From positions 1 to 13,782 of the forward strand of contig JAFAJR010000297.1 in NCBI GenBank assembly GCA_019236085.1: DNA of 13,782 nt. Direction: 5' to 3'. The notes beneath the pieces were generated by a model that was not told the DNA's origin, did not search any database, and saw only the letters and a program-made list of their open reading frames with translations. Shown one piece after another: positions 1 through 7,698 of the stretch. Source of the stretch: Candidatus Dormiibacterota bacterium. Its GTDB lineage: Bacteria > Chloroflexota > Dormibacteria > Aeolococcales > Aeolococcaceae. Made by a program: the position numbers and the translations under genes. The first letter of the stretch is position 1, and every line of letters begins with the position of its first letter.

Positions 1-1
1 C

Positions 2-607
2 GAGTCGCGCATCGGCATGCGCAAAACCGAGTCGGCGCGCATCGCGTTGCAATCGCTCAACAGCGACGTACGCGTGGTCGAGCACAACGAGATGCTCAGC
101 AGCGAGAACGCACGGCAGCTGTTCGAGCAGTACGACATCATCGTCAACGGGTGCGACAACTTCCCCACGCGCTACCTGGCGAACGACGTCGCCATCTTCA
201 CCAAGAAGCCGCTCGTCGACGGGGGCATCTTCCGCTTCGAGGGACAGCTGACAACCGTCATTCCATTCCAATCGCCCTGCTATCGCTGCCGCTATCCGCT
301 GCCGCCGCCCCCGGAGGAGGCTCCGTCATGCGCCGAGGCGGGCGTGCTCGGCGTGCTGCCCGGCGTCGTCGGCACGCTCCAGGCGACCGAGGTGATCAAG
401 TTGATCACCGGCGCAGGCACGCCGCTTGCGGGCCGTCTGCTGCACATCGACGCGCTCGACATGCGCTTTCGTGAGTTCCGCATCCCTCGTGATCCGCAAT
501 GCCCGGTATGTGGCGAGAACCCCACGATCACCGACCCGATCGATTACGCCGGCTTCTGCGCGGCGCCGATCGGCGTCGCCACCGAGTCGGTGGCGGCGCT
601 CCGCTAA
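2..607 (+). CDS. moeB: MoeB/ThiF-type sulfur-carrier adenylyltransferase, C-terminal part (5' end outside window)
   Basis: E1-like enzyme that adenylates the C-terminal glycine of a small sulfur carrier (MoaD in molybdopterin synthesis, or a ThiS-like protein) in the cytoplasm. The reading frame is open to the left edge, so the ATG at base 17 is internal. About 201 residues are visible; the N-terminal nucleotide-binding glycine loop is missing. Numbered from the first visible codon: NGCDNF near 49-54 holds the family's ATP/Mg aspartate; CYRC (93-96) and CPVC (167-170) are the two zinc-binding CxxC pairs; PSCAEAGVLG (about 108-117) carries the conserved cysteine. The frame ends right after the ITDPIDYAGFC-like stretch, so the rhodanese domain of MoeZ-type fusions is absent. 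ThiF is the alternative, because partner genes are not in view. The stop overlaps the stop of the convergent hydrolase gene. Confidence 0.88.
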   Translation, partial: ESRIGMRKTESARIALQSLNSDVRVVEHNEMLSSENARQLFEQYDIIVNGCDNFPTRYLANDVAIFTKKPLVDGGIFRFEGQLTTVIPFQSPCYRCRYPLPPPPEEAPSCAEAGVLGVLPGVVGTLQATEVIKLITGAGTPLAGRLLHIDALDMRFREFRIPRDPQCPVCGENPTITDPIDYAGFCAAPIGVATESVAALR

Positions 608-1388
608 CCCAGCCCTGTAAGGAACTCTGCGACGGCGGCGTTGAAGGCCGGGGCGTCCTCGACGTTCGGCAGGTGGCCGCACTGCTGCAGCTCGAGCAGC
701 TGCGCTCTCGGTAGGTGCTGTGCCAGTTCCCGCGTGTCATCGGGCGGGATCAGCGCGTCCTGTCCGCCGACGATGACAAGCGCTGGGGCATCCATCGCCG
801 CCAGCAATTCTGTGCTGTCGGGCCGTGCGGCCATTGCTCGCAGACAGAAGGCGACGCCGGCCGGTGTGCATTGCCGGATGCGGCCGGCGAGCGGGTCGAC
901 GATGTGTGCCTCGCGCTGGCTGGCTGCGGTGATCAGCCGTGGGAGCATCGCGTCCACCACGTCATCGACGTCATCGTCCGCCAGGATGTGCTGCGCCTGC
1001 TCCTCGCGTTCGGTGCGTCGCTGCTCGGTGTCGGCCGCGGACCTGGTGCCGGCAAAGATCAGCGCGGTGATGCGGTCCGAAGCCTTGCGCCACAGTGCGA
1101 ACGCTGTGTAGCCGCCCATCGATGAACCGATCACGGCGAAGGATGTGACACCCCGCTCGTCGAGGAGTGAGAGCAGCGATTCGGCGTAGCCGTCGAGAGT
1201 CGGCTTCGTCTCCGGCGGGGCCGGCGATGCCCCGCATCCCCACATGTCGGGGCGCAGACAGCGAAATTCGCCGCTCAGCGCTGCGACCTGGTGATCCCAT
1301 TGCGATGCGTCGAGGGGAAACGCGTGCAGCATCAGCAGCACCGGACCTTCGCCGCTGTCGTGCAGTGCCGGCTGTGCAGCGCCGGCGC

Positions 1389-1392
<4 letters not shown>
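604..1392 (-). CDS. alpha/beta-fold hydrolase
   Basis: Predicted cytoplasmic serine hydrolase of 262 residues, a normal size for the family. The fold is seen in order: HAFPLD near 23-28 (oxyanion region), the nucleophile elbow GSSMGG (89-94, Ser91), the acid in VIVGGQD (Asp212) and the catalytic histidine in QCGHLPN (His240). The region between about 120 and 190 is the lid. No signal peptide. Translation starts at a GTG that overlaps the helicase TGA stop (GTGA, bases 1389-1392), so it is probably translated by coupling from the helicase transcript. The 3' end meets the MoeB gene tail to tail with a 3-base overlap. The layout resembles 3-oxoadipate enol-lactonase-like or related carboxylic-ester hydrolases, but the substrate cannot be read from sequence and no pathway gene supports a choice. 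Confidence 0.9.
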
Positions 1393-2627
<1,235 letters not shown>

Positions 2628-2645
2628 TGAACGCAAGACCGAACC

Positions 2646-2651
2646 ATCATA
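2646..2651 (-). promoter_or_regulatory. candidate -10 element (TATGAT) of the helicase-hydrolase operon
   Basis: TATGAT on the minus strand differs from the TATAAT consensus at one base and lies 18 bases before the helicase ATG, or 9 bases before the in-frame TTG. A TTGGCG sits 15 bases upstream as a weak -35. The predicted transcript would start around 2639 with a leader of about a dozen bases and no Shine-Dalgarno. Confidence 0.4.
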
Positions 2652-2701
2652 CCCCAGCGATGAGCACGCCAAGCACAAACGGTGGAATCCGTTGGCTGAC
2701 G

Positions 2702-2707
2702 TAGCAT
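2702..2707 (+). promoter_or_regulatory. candidate -10 element (TAGCAT) placed for a leaderless mRNA of the dehydrogenase operon
   Basis: TAGCAT fits TANNNT and lies seven bases before the GTG start at 2715. This spacing puts the predicted transcription start at or within a base of the start codon. No Shine-Dalgarno precedes the GTG. It lies in the 87-base divergent gap (2628-2714) shared with the helicase promoter. Confidence 0.45.
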
Positions 2708-2714
2708 CGCCGCG

Positions 2715-3725
2715 GTGGCCGACGTTCTCTGCACCTTGCCCCTGCCGGAGCCGTTCCCGTCGACGGTGGCGGCGCAGGCGTCGCTGCAGACTCTGGGGCG
2801 GATCCCGGCTCACGACGAGTTGATGGCGCTGCTGCGCGAGCACCCGGTCGACGTGCTGTGCCCGCAGCTGCGCGACCGCGTCGACGCCGCGGTGCTGGAC
2901 GCAGGCCTTCCCCGGCTGCGCTGCGTGGCGGTGTATGCGGTCGGTTACGACAGCGTCGACGTCGAAGCAGCCACAGAGCGGGGTGTCGTCGTGGGGAACA
3001 CCCCTGGCGTGCTCACCGACGCCACCGCCGACTGCACGATGGCGCTGATACTGGCCGCGTCACGGCGCATCGTCGAGGGGGATCGCGAGATGCGCGCCGG
3101 ACGCTTCACGGGCTGGGAGCCGGGCTACCTGCTGGGGATCGAGCTGCGCACAGCCCTTCTCGGCGTGGTGGGGTTCGGCCGCATCGGCCAGGCCGTCGCG
3201 CGCCGCGCACTGTGTTTCGGCATGCGCGTGGCGTACGCCGACACCACCGACCCGCCGGTCGCTGGTGACCTGGTCGCCGCCGTGACACGCTCAGATTTCG
3301 CCACTCTTGTCCGCAACGCTGACGTGCTGACGCTGCACACGCCGCTGACGGAGGAGACGCATCACCTCATCGACGAGCGGGTGCTGCGGGACATGAAGCC
3401 CACGGCGGTCCTGGTCAACACGTCGCGTGGCGCCGTGATTGACGAGGCGGCGCTGGTGAGGGCGCTGCGCGAGGGCTGGATCGCCGGCGCCGGGCTCGAC
3501 GTGTACGAGGCCGAGCCGCGCACGGCACCGGGACTTGCGGAATGCGCCACCGCCGTGCTGTCGCCGCATCTGGGCAGCGCGACCGTGACCACCCGCTCGG
3601 CCATGGCGGAACTGGTGGCTCAGAACACGATTGATGCCCTGGGTGGACGCCTGCCGCGGCACTGCGTGAACCCGGAGGCCTGGTCGGGGCGTTCCCACGC
3701 TTCGCTGTTGAGCGACAGGGGATGA
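2715..3725 (+). CDS. D-isomer-specific 2-hydroxyacid dehydrogenase
   Basis: NAD(P)-dependent oxidoreductase of 336 residues that interconverts a 2-keto acid and the D-2-hydroxy acid (glyoxylate/hydroxypyruvate reductase, D-3-phosphoglycerate dehydrogenase and relatives). The Rossmann loop is GVVGFGRIG (150-158). The catalytic residues are Arg238 in NTSRGA, Glu267 in DVYEAEP and His285 in LSPHLGS. The substrate-domain loop AVGYDSVD is at 75-82. An aspartate (Asp176) at the end of the second nucleotide-binding strand suggests NAD rather than NADP, an inference. No ACT domain is attached, so it is the short type and not a classic regulated SerA. It starts at GTG without a Shine-Dalgarno and is the first gene of an operon; its TGA overlaps the ATG of the HAD gene (ATGA). 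The exact substrate is unresolved. Confidence 0.92.
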   Translation: MADVLCTLPLPEPFPSTVAAQASLQTLGRIPAHDELMALLREHPVDVLCPQLRDRVDAAVLDAGLPRLRCVAVYAVGYDSVDVEAATERGVVVGNTPGVLTDATADCTMALILAASRRIVEGDREMRAGRFTGWEPGYLLGIELRTALLGVVGFGRIGQAVARRALCFGMRVAYADTTDPPVAGDLVAAVTRSDFATLVRNADVLTLHTPLTEETHHLIDERVLRDMKPTAVLVNTSRGAVIDEAALVRALREGWIAGAGLDVYEAEPRTAPGLAECATAVLSPHLGSATVTTRSAMAELVAQNTIDALGGRLPRHCVNPEAWSGRSHASLLSDRG

Positions 3726-4585
3726 GTGGCCCGCCGGACATCGTGCAGCCCGGCGGACCGAGACCAGCATTCACCCCGCAGGCCCTCATCCTTGACCTCG
3801 ACGGCACTGTTCTCGACTCCGAGGTGCGGCTGCACCATCGCGTCCGCGATGCGGTCCGAGACGCGGCGCAACGCCTGCCGGTTATCGTCGCCACCGGCCG
3901 GATGTACCGGTCGGCGTTGCCCTGGGCGACAGAGATGCATGTAACGATGCCGCTGGTCTGCTACCAGGGTGCGATGGTCCGCGAGATGCCGCACCGCGAC
4001 GGCACGCCCGGCGCAACGCTCATGGAGAGCGGCGTCTCACCCGCCGCGTCGCTGATCGCGCTGAAGCTCGCGAGGCGCCGCGGTTGGTACTTCCAGGCGT
4101 ACGCCGGCGACGAGATCCTCTGTGACGAGGACAGGCCGGAAGGCGAGCTGTACTCGCGCATCTCCGGCATCGAGCGCACCTTCGTCCCCGACCTGGAGCC
4201 GGTGGTCAGGTCGGGCGGATCGACTAAAGGCGTGTGCGTCGTGCCTGACCCGGAGGAGGCGAAGCGGTGCCGCGACGCGCTCAGCGCGGCACTCGGCGAC
4301 AGCGCCAGGGTCACCCCGTCGCGGCCCGAGTTCATCGAGGTGGTGAGCCCTGAGGTCAGCAAGGCCGGAGCCTGCGCAATCGTGTGCGGCCGCGCCGGTG
4401 TCACCATGGAGCGCGCCGTCGCAATCGGCGACGGACCCAACGACAATGAGCTGCTCGATGCGGCCGGCTTCGCGGTTGCTGTGAGCTCCGCTGCAGAGGA
4501 GGTGCTGGTCCATGCCGACGCAACTTGCGCGCCACCCCAGGATGCCGGCGTCGCCGACGCCCTGCTGGCTCTCGGCCTTGTCTGA
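3722..4585 (+). CDS. Cof-type HAD-IIB phosphatase
   Basis: Haloacid-dehalogenase-superfamily phosphohydrolase of 287 residues, cytoplasmic. Motif I is ILDLDGTVLDS with nucleophile Asp25 and acid/base Asp27; motif II is VATGR with Thr58; motif III lysine is Lys214 in EVSKAG; motif IV is AIGDGPNDNELL with Asp237 and Asp241. The insert between motifs II and III (about 85-200) is the C2-type cap, which defines the Cof/YbjI/SupH branch acting on sugar phosphates, phosphoglycolate-like or nucleotide-derived substrates. A Pro/Gly-rich 18-residue lead precedes motif I. The start overlaps the dehydrogenase stop by four bases, so expression is likely coupled. Its pairing with a glyoxylate-reductase-like enzyme makes a 2-carbon or 3-carbon phosphate a plausible substrate, but that is only inference. 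Confidence 0.91.
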   Translation: MSGPPDIVQPGGPRPAFTPQALILDLDGTVLDSEVRLHHRVRDAVRDAAQRLPVIVATGRMYRSALPWATEMHVTMPLVCYQGAMVREMPHRDGTPGATLMESGVSPAASLIALKLARRRGWYFQAYAGDEILCDEDRPEGELYSRISGIERTFVPDLEPVVRSGGSTKGVCVVPDPEEAKRCRDALSAALGDSARVTPSRPEFIEVVSPEVSKAGACAIVCGRAGVTMERAVAIGDGPNDNELLDAAGFAVAVSSAAEEVLVHADATCAPPQDAGVADALLALGLV

Positions 4586-4588
4586 GGA
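4584..4588 (+). promoter_or_regulatory. ribosome binding site of the O-methyltransferase gene
   Basis: GAGGA lies six bases before the ATG at 4595 and overlaps the HAD stop codon. It fixes the start of the methyltransferase and indicates re-initiation within one transcript. Confidence 0.6.
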
Positions 4589-4594
4589 CGCGGC

Positions 4595-5260
4595 ATGACC
4601 GAGCAGACCTGGACCGACGTCGACACCTACATCACGTCGCGCATCCCGCACAACGACGACGCGCTGGACCAAGCGCTGCGGGACAGCCTGTCGCTGCCCA
4701 ACATCCAGGTGACGGCGCCACAGGGCAAGTTGCTGCACGTCCTCGCGACTGCGATCGGCGCCCGCCGGGTGCTCGAGGTGGGCACACTCGGCGGGTACTC
4801 CGCCATCTGGATGGCGCGGGCGCTGCCCCGCGACGGGATGCTGCTGACGCTGGAGGTCGAAGCAGAGCACGCACGCATCGCCCAGAACAACTTCCGTAAC
4901 GCCGGCGTGGACGGCGTGGTGGAGCTCCGGCTCGGCCCGGCGCTGGACACGATGCGCACGCTCATCGATGCAGGGGGGACGCCCTTCGACCTCGTGTTCA
5001 TCGACGCCGACAAGCCGCCCGTGGCCGACTATTTCGACAGCGCAGTCCGGCTGTCGCATCCCGGGTCGGTCATCGTGGTCGACAACGTCGTGCGTGACGG
5101 CAGGGTCATCGACGGGTCGACGGACGACGCGTCAGTACGGGGGAATCGCCGCCTCGTCGACGCGCTCGGGTCGGACGATCGCGTCACCGCCACCGTCATA
5201 CAGACGGTGGGAGGCAAGGGCTACGACGGGTTCGCCATCGCCGTGGTCAGCGGGGGCTGA
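4595..5260 (+). CDS. class I SAM-dependent O-methyltransferase, CCoAOMT/MdmC family
   Basis: Cation-dependent O-methyltransferase of 221 residues, the usual length of the family. It transfers a methyl group from S-adenosylmethionine to a hydroxyl, typically on catechol-like or polyketide-type acceptors. The SAM loop VLEVGTLGGYSAIWMA is at 59-74. FIDADK (135-140) and VVDN (161-164) hold the metal ligands Asp137, Asp163 and Asn164. The C-terminus ends with VGGKGYDGFAIAVV, the normal family ending, so the stop at 5260 looks genuine. It is the third gene of the dehydrogenase-HAD operon, nine bases after the HAD stop, with its own Shine-Dalgarno. Its last 129 bases are also read on the other strand as the C-terminal tail of the HD-GYP protein. 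The substrate is unknown. Confidence 0.92.
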   Translation: MTEQTWTDVDTYITSRIPHNDDALDQALRDSLSLPNIQVTAPQGKLLHVLATAIGARRVLEVGTLGGYSAIWMARALPRDGMLLTLEVEAEHARIAQNNFRNAGVDGVVELRLGPALDTMRTLIDAGGTPFDLVFIDADKPPVADYFDSAVRLSHPGSVIVVDNVVRDGRVIDGSTDDASVRGNRRLVDALGSDDRVTATVIQTVGGKGYDGFAIAVVSGG

Positions 5261-6925
5261 CGCGGCCCAGTCCAGCGTTCCGGTGCTCGCCGCCCGACAG
5301 TTGCTCACACAGTGGCTGTTGTTGTTGCCCACGCAGTAGTCGAGGCACTGCGAGTTGTTGTTGCCGAAACAGCTCTGCAGGCAGGCGCTGTTGTTGTTGC
5401 CCTCGCAGTACTGGGTGCACAGCGAGAGGTTATTGCTGTTGCAATATGAGGTGCAGGTTGGTGAGGTGTTGGTGCAGAGCGAGCAGCTCCATGGGTTGGG
5501 CGTCGGTGCCGGCGTCGGCGTCGGCGTCGGGGTTGGCGTGGGCGTGGGGGCGGCGGTCGGCGTGGGCGTGACCGGTTGCCCCGTGGGCGTTGCCTGAGGC
5601 GTCGGTGTGGACATGCCGGTGGGAGTCGGCTTCGACGTCGGCGTCGGACCTGACCCGTTGGAGCCGCCGAGCGGGTCGCCCGACGTGGACGGACTGGCTG
5701 ACGGGCGCGGGTCGCCGCTCGGGATGCTGCTCCCTGATGGTGTGGCCGACTGACCGCTGCCCTGGGTGAGCACGAACCCGTAGGCAGGCTGCGGCGCCGC
5801 GAACGGCGACGGGATTGCATGGGTTCCGAGCGCGACCGCCACGCCGGCGGCGATGGTCGCGGCCCCGGGAGCCACCAGTCCGCCGAGGCGTCCCAACGAT
5901 TCGAAGACGCGGCCCAGGGTTGGGATCTGCGCGATCCACGCGGTGATGCCGACGGTGCGCCACAGTCTTCCGACGGACACGTTGAGAAAGGCACGCACGA
6001 CTGCCGGGTCGAGCTGCGACCCCGCGACGCGCGTCAGCTCGCGGCGCGCGGCCGACACGCTCATCGGTCGTTTGTACGGACGCGGCGCAGTCATCACCTC
6101 ATATGTGTCGGCGACCGCAACTATCCGTGCGCCGAGGGATATGGCGTGACCCTTGAGGCCGTTGGGATAGCCCGAGCCGTCGAACTGCTCGTGGTGTTCC
6201 ACGACGGCCCGTCCCCACTCACCCAGCCACGGCAGCAGCGGCGCCACCAGGCGTTCTCCTTCCTCAGGGTGGCGATGGATCACCGCCCACTCGTCGACGT
6301 CGGGCGGGGCGCTCTTGTTCAGGATTGTCTGCGGCACCTCGAGCTTGCCGATGTCATGCAGCAGCGCGGCCCAGCGCAGCTTGGCCTTCGCCGTGGCGTC
6401 CAGCTTGAGCTCGTTGGCGATGAGATCGGTAAACACACGCACCCGCTCGGAGTGGCCGCGTGTTCCCCTGTCGTGCACCGAGAGCGCGAGCACGAGGTGG
6501 ATGACTGAGGCGAGCGCCTGGGCTTCGTCGGCATGACCGAGAGCGCGTGCAGCTGCAAGGCGAGAGCGAAGGTCGCTGGGACTGCCGGTGGCGCGCGCCA
6601 CGGCGAATCGGGCGGGAGCACGGTCGGGGAACACGAGCGACACATTGAGCAGCGCCGCGAGCGGGAGCAGGCGCCGGGCGACGCGCTCGAAGAGGAACAG
6701 GGTGATCAAGGAAACTGCGGCGATGATCGCGATCCACAGCACGGAGCTTTGCCACGTGGTGGTCCGGGGCAGCGCGCGGCTCAGTGCCAGCGACGACGTC
6801 AGCGACGCCGCGAGCGGAACGAGAAAGACGGCGGCGCGCAAGCCGGCGCTGAGGACCGGCCGGCTCTGCCACTCGTCATGGCGCTGGGCCGGCCGCCGGA
6901 GCCGGTACCGCCCGCAAAGCCTCAT
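5132..6925 (-). CDS. membrane HD-GYP phosphodiesterase with extracytoplasmic Pro/Thr stalk and Cys/Asn repeats
   Basis: Predicted c-di-GMP phosphodiesterase of 597 residues. Order: basic N-terminus (1-27), transmembrane segments near 28-49 and 61-80, a linker, the HD-GYP domain (about 142-312), a third hydrophobic segment (about 346-368), a Ser/Pro/Gly linker, a Pro/Thr-repeat stalk (about 427-478), then cysteine-rich repeats (481-543) and a 54-residue tail. Catalytic signatures are complete: HDRGTRGHS (151-159), LLHDIGK (188-194), HRHP (217-220), EHHEQFDGSGYP (243-254) and RIVAVADTYEVMT (267-279). Charge placement (FERVARR after segment 2) puts the HD-GYP domain inside and the stalk and repeats outside. 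The repeat is C-x3-C-x2-N-N-x-S-x, four copies plus a final CVSNC. The tail is antisense to the methyltransferase gene. The ATG at 6925 has no Shine-Dalgarno but a TANNNT eight bases before it. Enzyme class is firm; the outer repeat is unassigned. Confidence 0.9.
   Translation of the reverse strand: MRLCGRYRLRRPAQRHDEWQSRPVLSAGLRAAVFLVPLAASLTSSLALSRALPRTTTWQSSVLWIAIIAAVSLITLFLFERVARRLLPLAALLNVSLVFPDRAPARFAVARATGSPSDLRSRLAAARALGHADEAQALASVIHLVLALSVHDRGTRGHSERVRVFTDLIANELKLDATAKAKLRWAALLHDIGKLEVPQTILNKSAPPDVDEWAVIHRHPEEGERLVAPLLPWLGEWGRAVVEHHEQFDGSGYPNGLKGHAISLGARIVAVADTYEVMTAPRPYKRPMSVSAARRELTRVAGSQLDPAVVRAFLNVSVGRLWRTVGITAWIAQIPTLGRVFESLGRLGGLVAPGAATIAAGVAVALGTHAIPSPFAAPQPAYGFVLTQGSGQSATPSGSSIPSGDPRPSASPSTSGDPLGGSNGSGPTPTSKPTPTGMSTPTPQATPTGQPVTPTPTAAPTPTPTPTPTPTPAPTPNPWSCSLCTNTSPTCTSYCNSNNLSLCTQYCEGNNNSACLQSCFGNNNSQCLDYCVGNNNSHCVSNCRAASTGTLDWAASAPADHGDGEPVVALASHRLYDGGGDAIVRPERVDEAAIPPY
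5297..5455 (-). repeat. 36-base tandem repeat encoding the 12-residue CxxxCxxNNxSx unit
   Basis: Four units of 36 bases plus a partial fifth, all in frame within the HD-GYP gene. The plus-strand 12-mer GTTGTTGTTGCC occurs exactly at 5318, 5354 and 5390, spaced 36 bases. It encodes Gly-Asn-Asn-Asn. The unit nearest the stalk (CTSYCNSNNLSL) has diverged, while the three distal ones keep GNNNS. This points to unit duplication with drift at the inner end. Confidence 0.9.
5492..5569 (-). repeat. hexanucleotide-rich tract encoding the Thr-Pro stalk
   Basis: Degenerate GGCGTC/GGCGTG hexamers on the plus strand encode an almost pure Thr-Pro run (residues about 453-478), with looser Thr-Pro sequence up to about 5653. 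Thr-Pro runs form extended stalks in surface proteins. Such hexamer tracts can change length by slippage without breaking the frame. Confidence 0.8.
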
Positions 6926-6933
6926 GGCAGCAC

Positions 6934-6939
6934 AGCCTA
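6934..6939 (-). promoter_or_regulatory. candidate -10 element (TAGGCT) before the HD-GYP gene
   Basis: TAGGCT fits TANNNT and ends eight bases before the ATG at 6925. The 128-base gap between the response regulator stop and this ATG (6926-7053) also holds the palindromes CGAGGCCTCG (6969-6978) and GCGGCGCCGC. It shows no U-tract terminator and no convincing -35. The gene may have its own promoter or be read through from the regulator operon. Confidence 0.35.
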
Positions 6940-7053
6940 TGGGCCGTCTGGTTCTCGGCTCTCACGGTCGAGGCCTCGCGACGTCCGCGTTGCGGCGCCG
7001 CGATGAGATGGGTATGCGGGCCGGTCGGTTGTGAACTCTGGTCGAGTCGGCGC

Positions 7054-7698
7054 TCAGGCTCCTGGGGACACGAGGCCGGATTCGTAGGCCAGAACCACGG
7101 CCTGTACCCGGTCGCGCAGACCAAGCTTCTCCAGCAGGTGCGACACGTGCGTCTTCACCGTCGCCTCGCTGACGTGCAGAGCCTCAGAGATCTCCAGGTT
7201 CGATTTGCCCTGCGCCACCTGGACGAGAACATCGCGCTCGCGCTCCGTCAGCTCATCGAGGCCGCGTCGCGACTCGATCGGTCGTGGCAGAGTTGCAGTC
7301 ACTCGTGTCAGCAACCTGCGGGTGACCGACGGTGAGAGCAGCGCGTCACCGGCAGCTACGACTCGCACCGCACGAACCACCTCATCAGACGGAGCATCCT
7401 TCACGATAAAGCCACTGGCGCCGGCGCGAAGCGCTTCGACCACGTACTCGTCATGGTCGAACGTGGTCAGGATGATCACCCGCGGACCGTCGATGCGCCG
7501 GGTGGCCTCCACCCCGTCCATGCGGGGCATGCGGATGTCCATCAGCACGACGTCGGGCCGTGCACGGTCCGCCTCCCGCACGGCCGCCGCTCCGTCACCG
7601 GCCTCAGCGACGACGGTGATGTCCTCATTGGCCTCCAGGATGGTGCGCAACCCTGTGCGCACCAACTCCTGGTCGTCGGCGAGCAGCACCCGGATCAT
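7054..7698 (-). CDS. NarL/LuxR-type response regulator
   Basis: Two-component response regulator of 214 residues. The receiver domain (1 to about 120) has the acidic pair Asp8/Asp9, phospho-acceptor Asp54 (VLMDIRMP), the switch Thr78 or Thr79 (ILTTF) and Lys100 (FIVKDAP). The C-terminal LuxR helix-turn-helix (about 148-210) has LTERERDVLVQVAQGKSNLEIS and the recognition region VSEATVKTHVSHLLEKLGLRDR, split here by a few residues. Phosphorylation by the adjacent kinase is expected to promote dimerisation and binding to inverted-repeat DNA. Its ATG overlaps the kinase stop (ATGA), which makes the cognate pairing very likely. It closes the ATPase-permease-kinase-regulator operon. The likely target is the exporter promoter upstream of 10667. 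Confidence 0.96.
   Translation of the reverse strand: MIRVLLADDQELVRTGLRTILEANEDITVVAEAGDGAAAVREADRARPDVVLMDIRMPRMDGVEATRRIDGPRVIILTTFDHDEYVVEALRAGASGFIVKDAPSDEVVRAVRVVAAGDALLSPSVTRRLLTRVTATLPRPIESRRGLDELTERERDVLVQVAQGKSNLEISEALHVSEATVKTHVSHLLEKLGLRDRVQAVVLAYESGLVSPGA

Noticed and set aside
2628..2843. N-terminal extension of the helicase frame by 72 codons
   Set aside because: It covers the divergent promoter gap and the first 129 bases of the dehydrogenase gene on the opposite strand, and its Arg/Gln-rich sequence has no helicase feature.
4037..5059. 340-codon open frame on the minus strand
   Set aside because: It lies opposite the HAD and methyltransferase genes, both of which have complete motifs. 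Its His/Arg/Val-rich composition is typical of GC-rich antisense frames.
5297..5455. CRISPR-like 36-base periodicity
   Set aside because: Units are contiguous without spacers, in frame, and encode a regular protein repeat; no cas gene is near.
6926..7053. Riboswitch or small RNA in the largest gap
   Set aside because: Only short GC palindromes (CGAGGCCTCG, GCGGCGCCGC) are visible; no known aptamer core, terminator or tRNA-like fold could be recognised.
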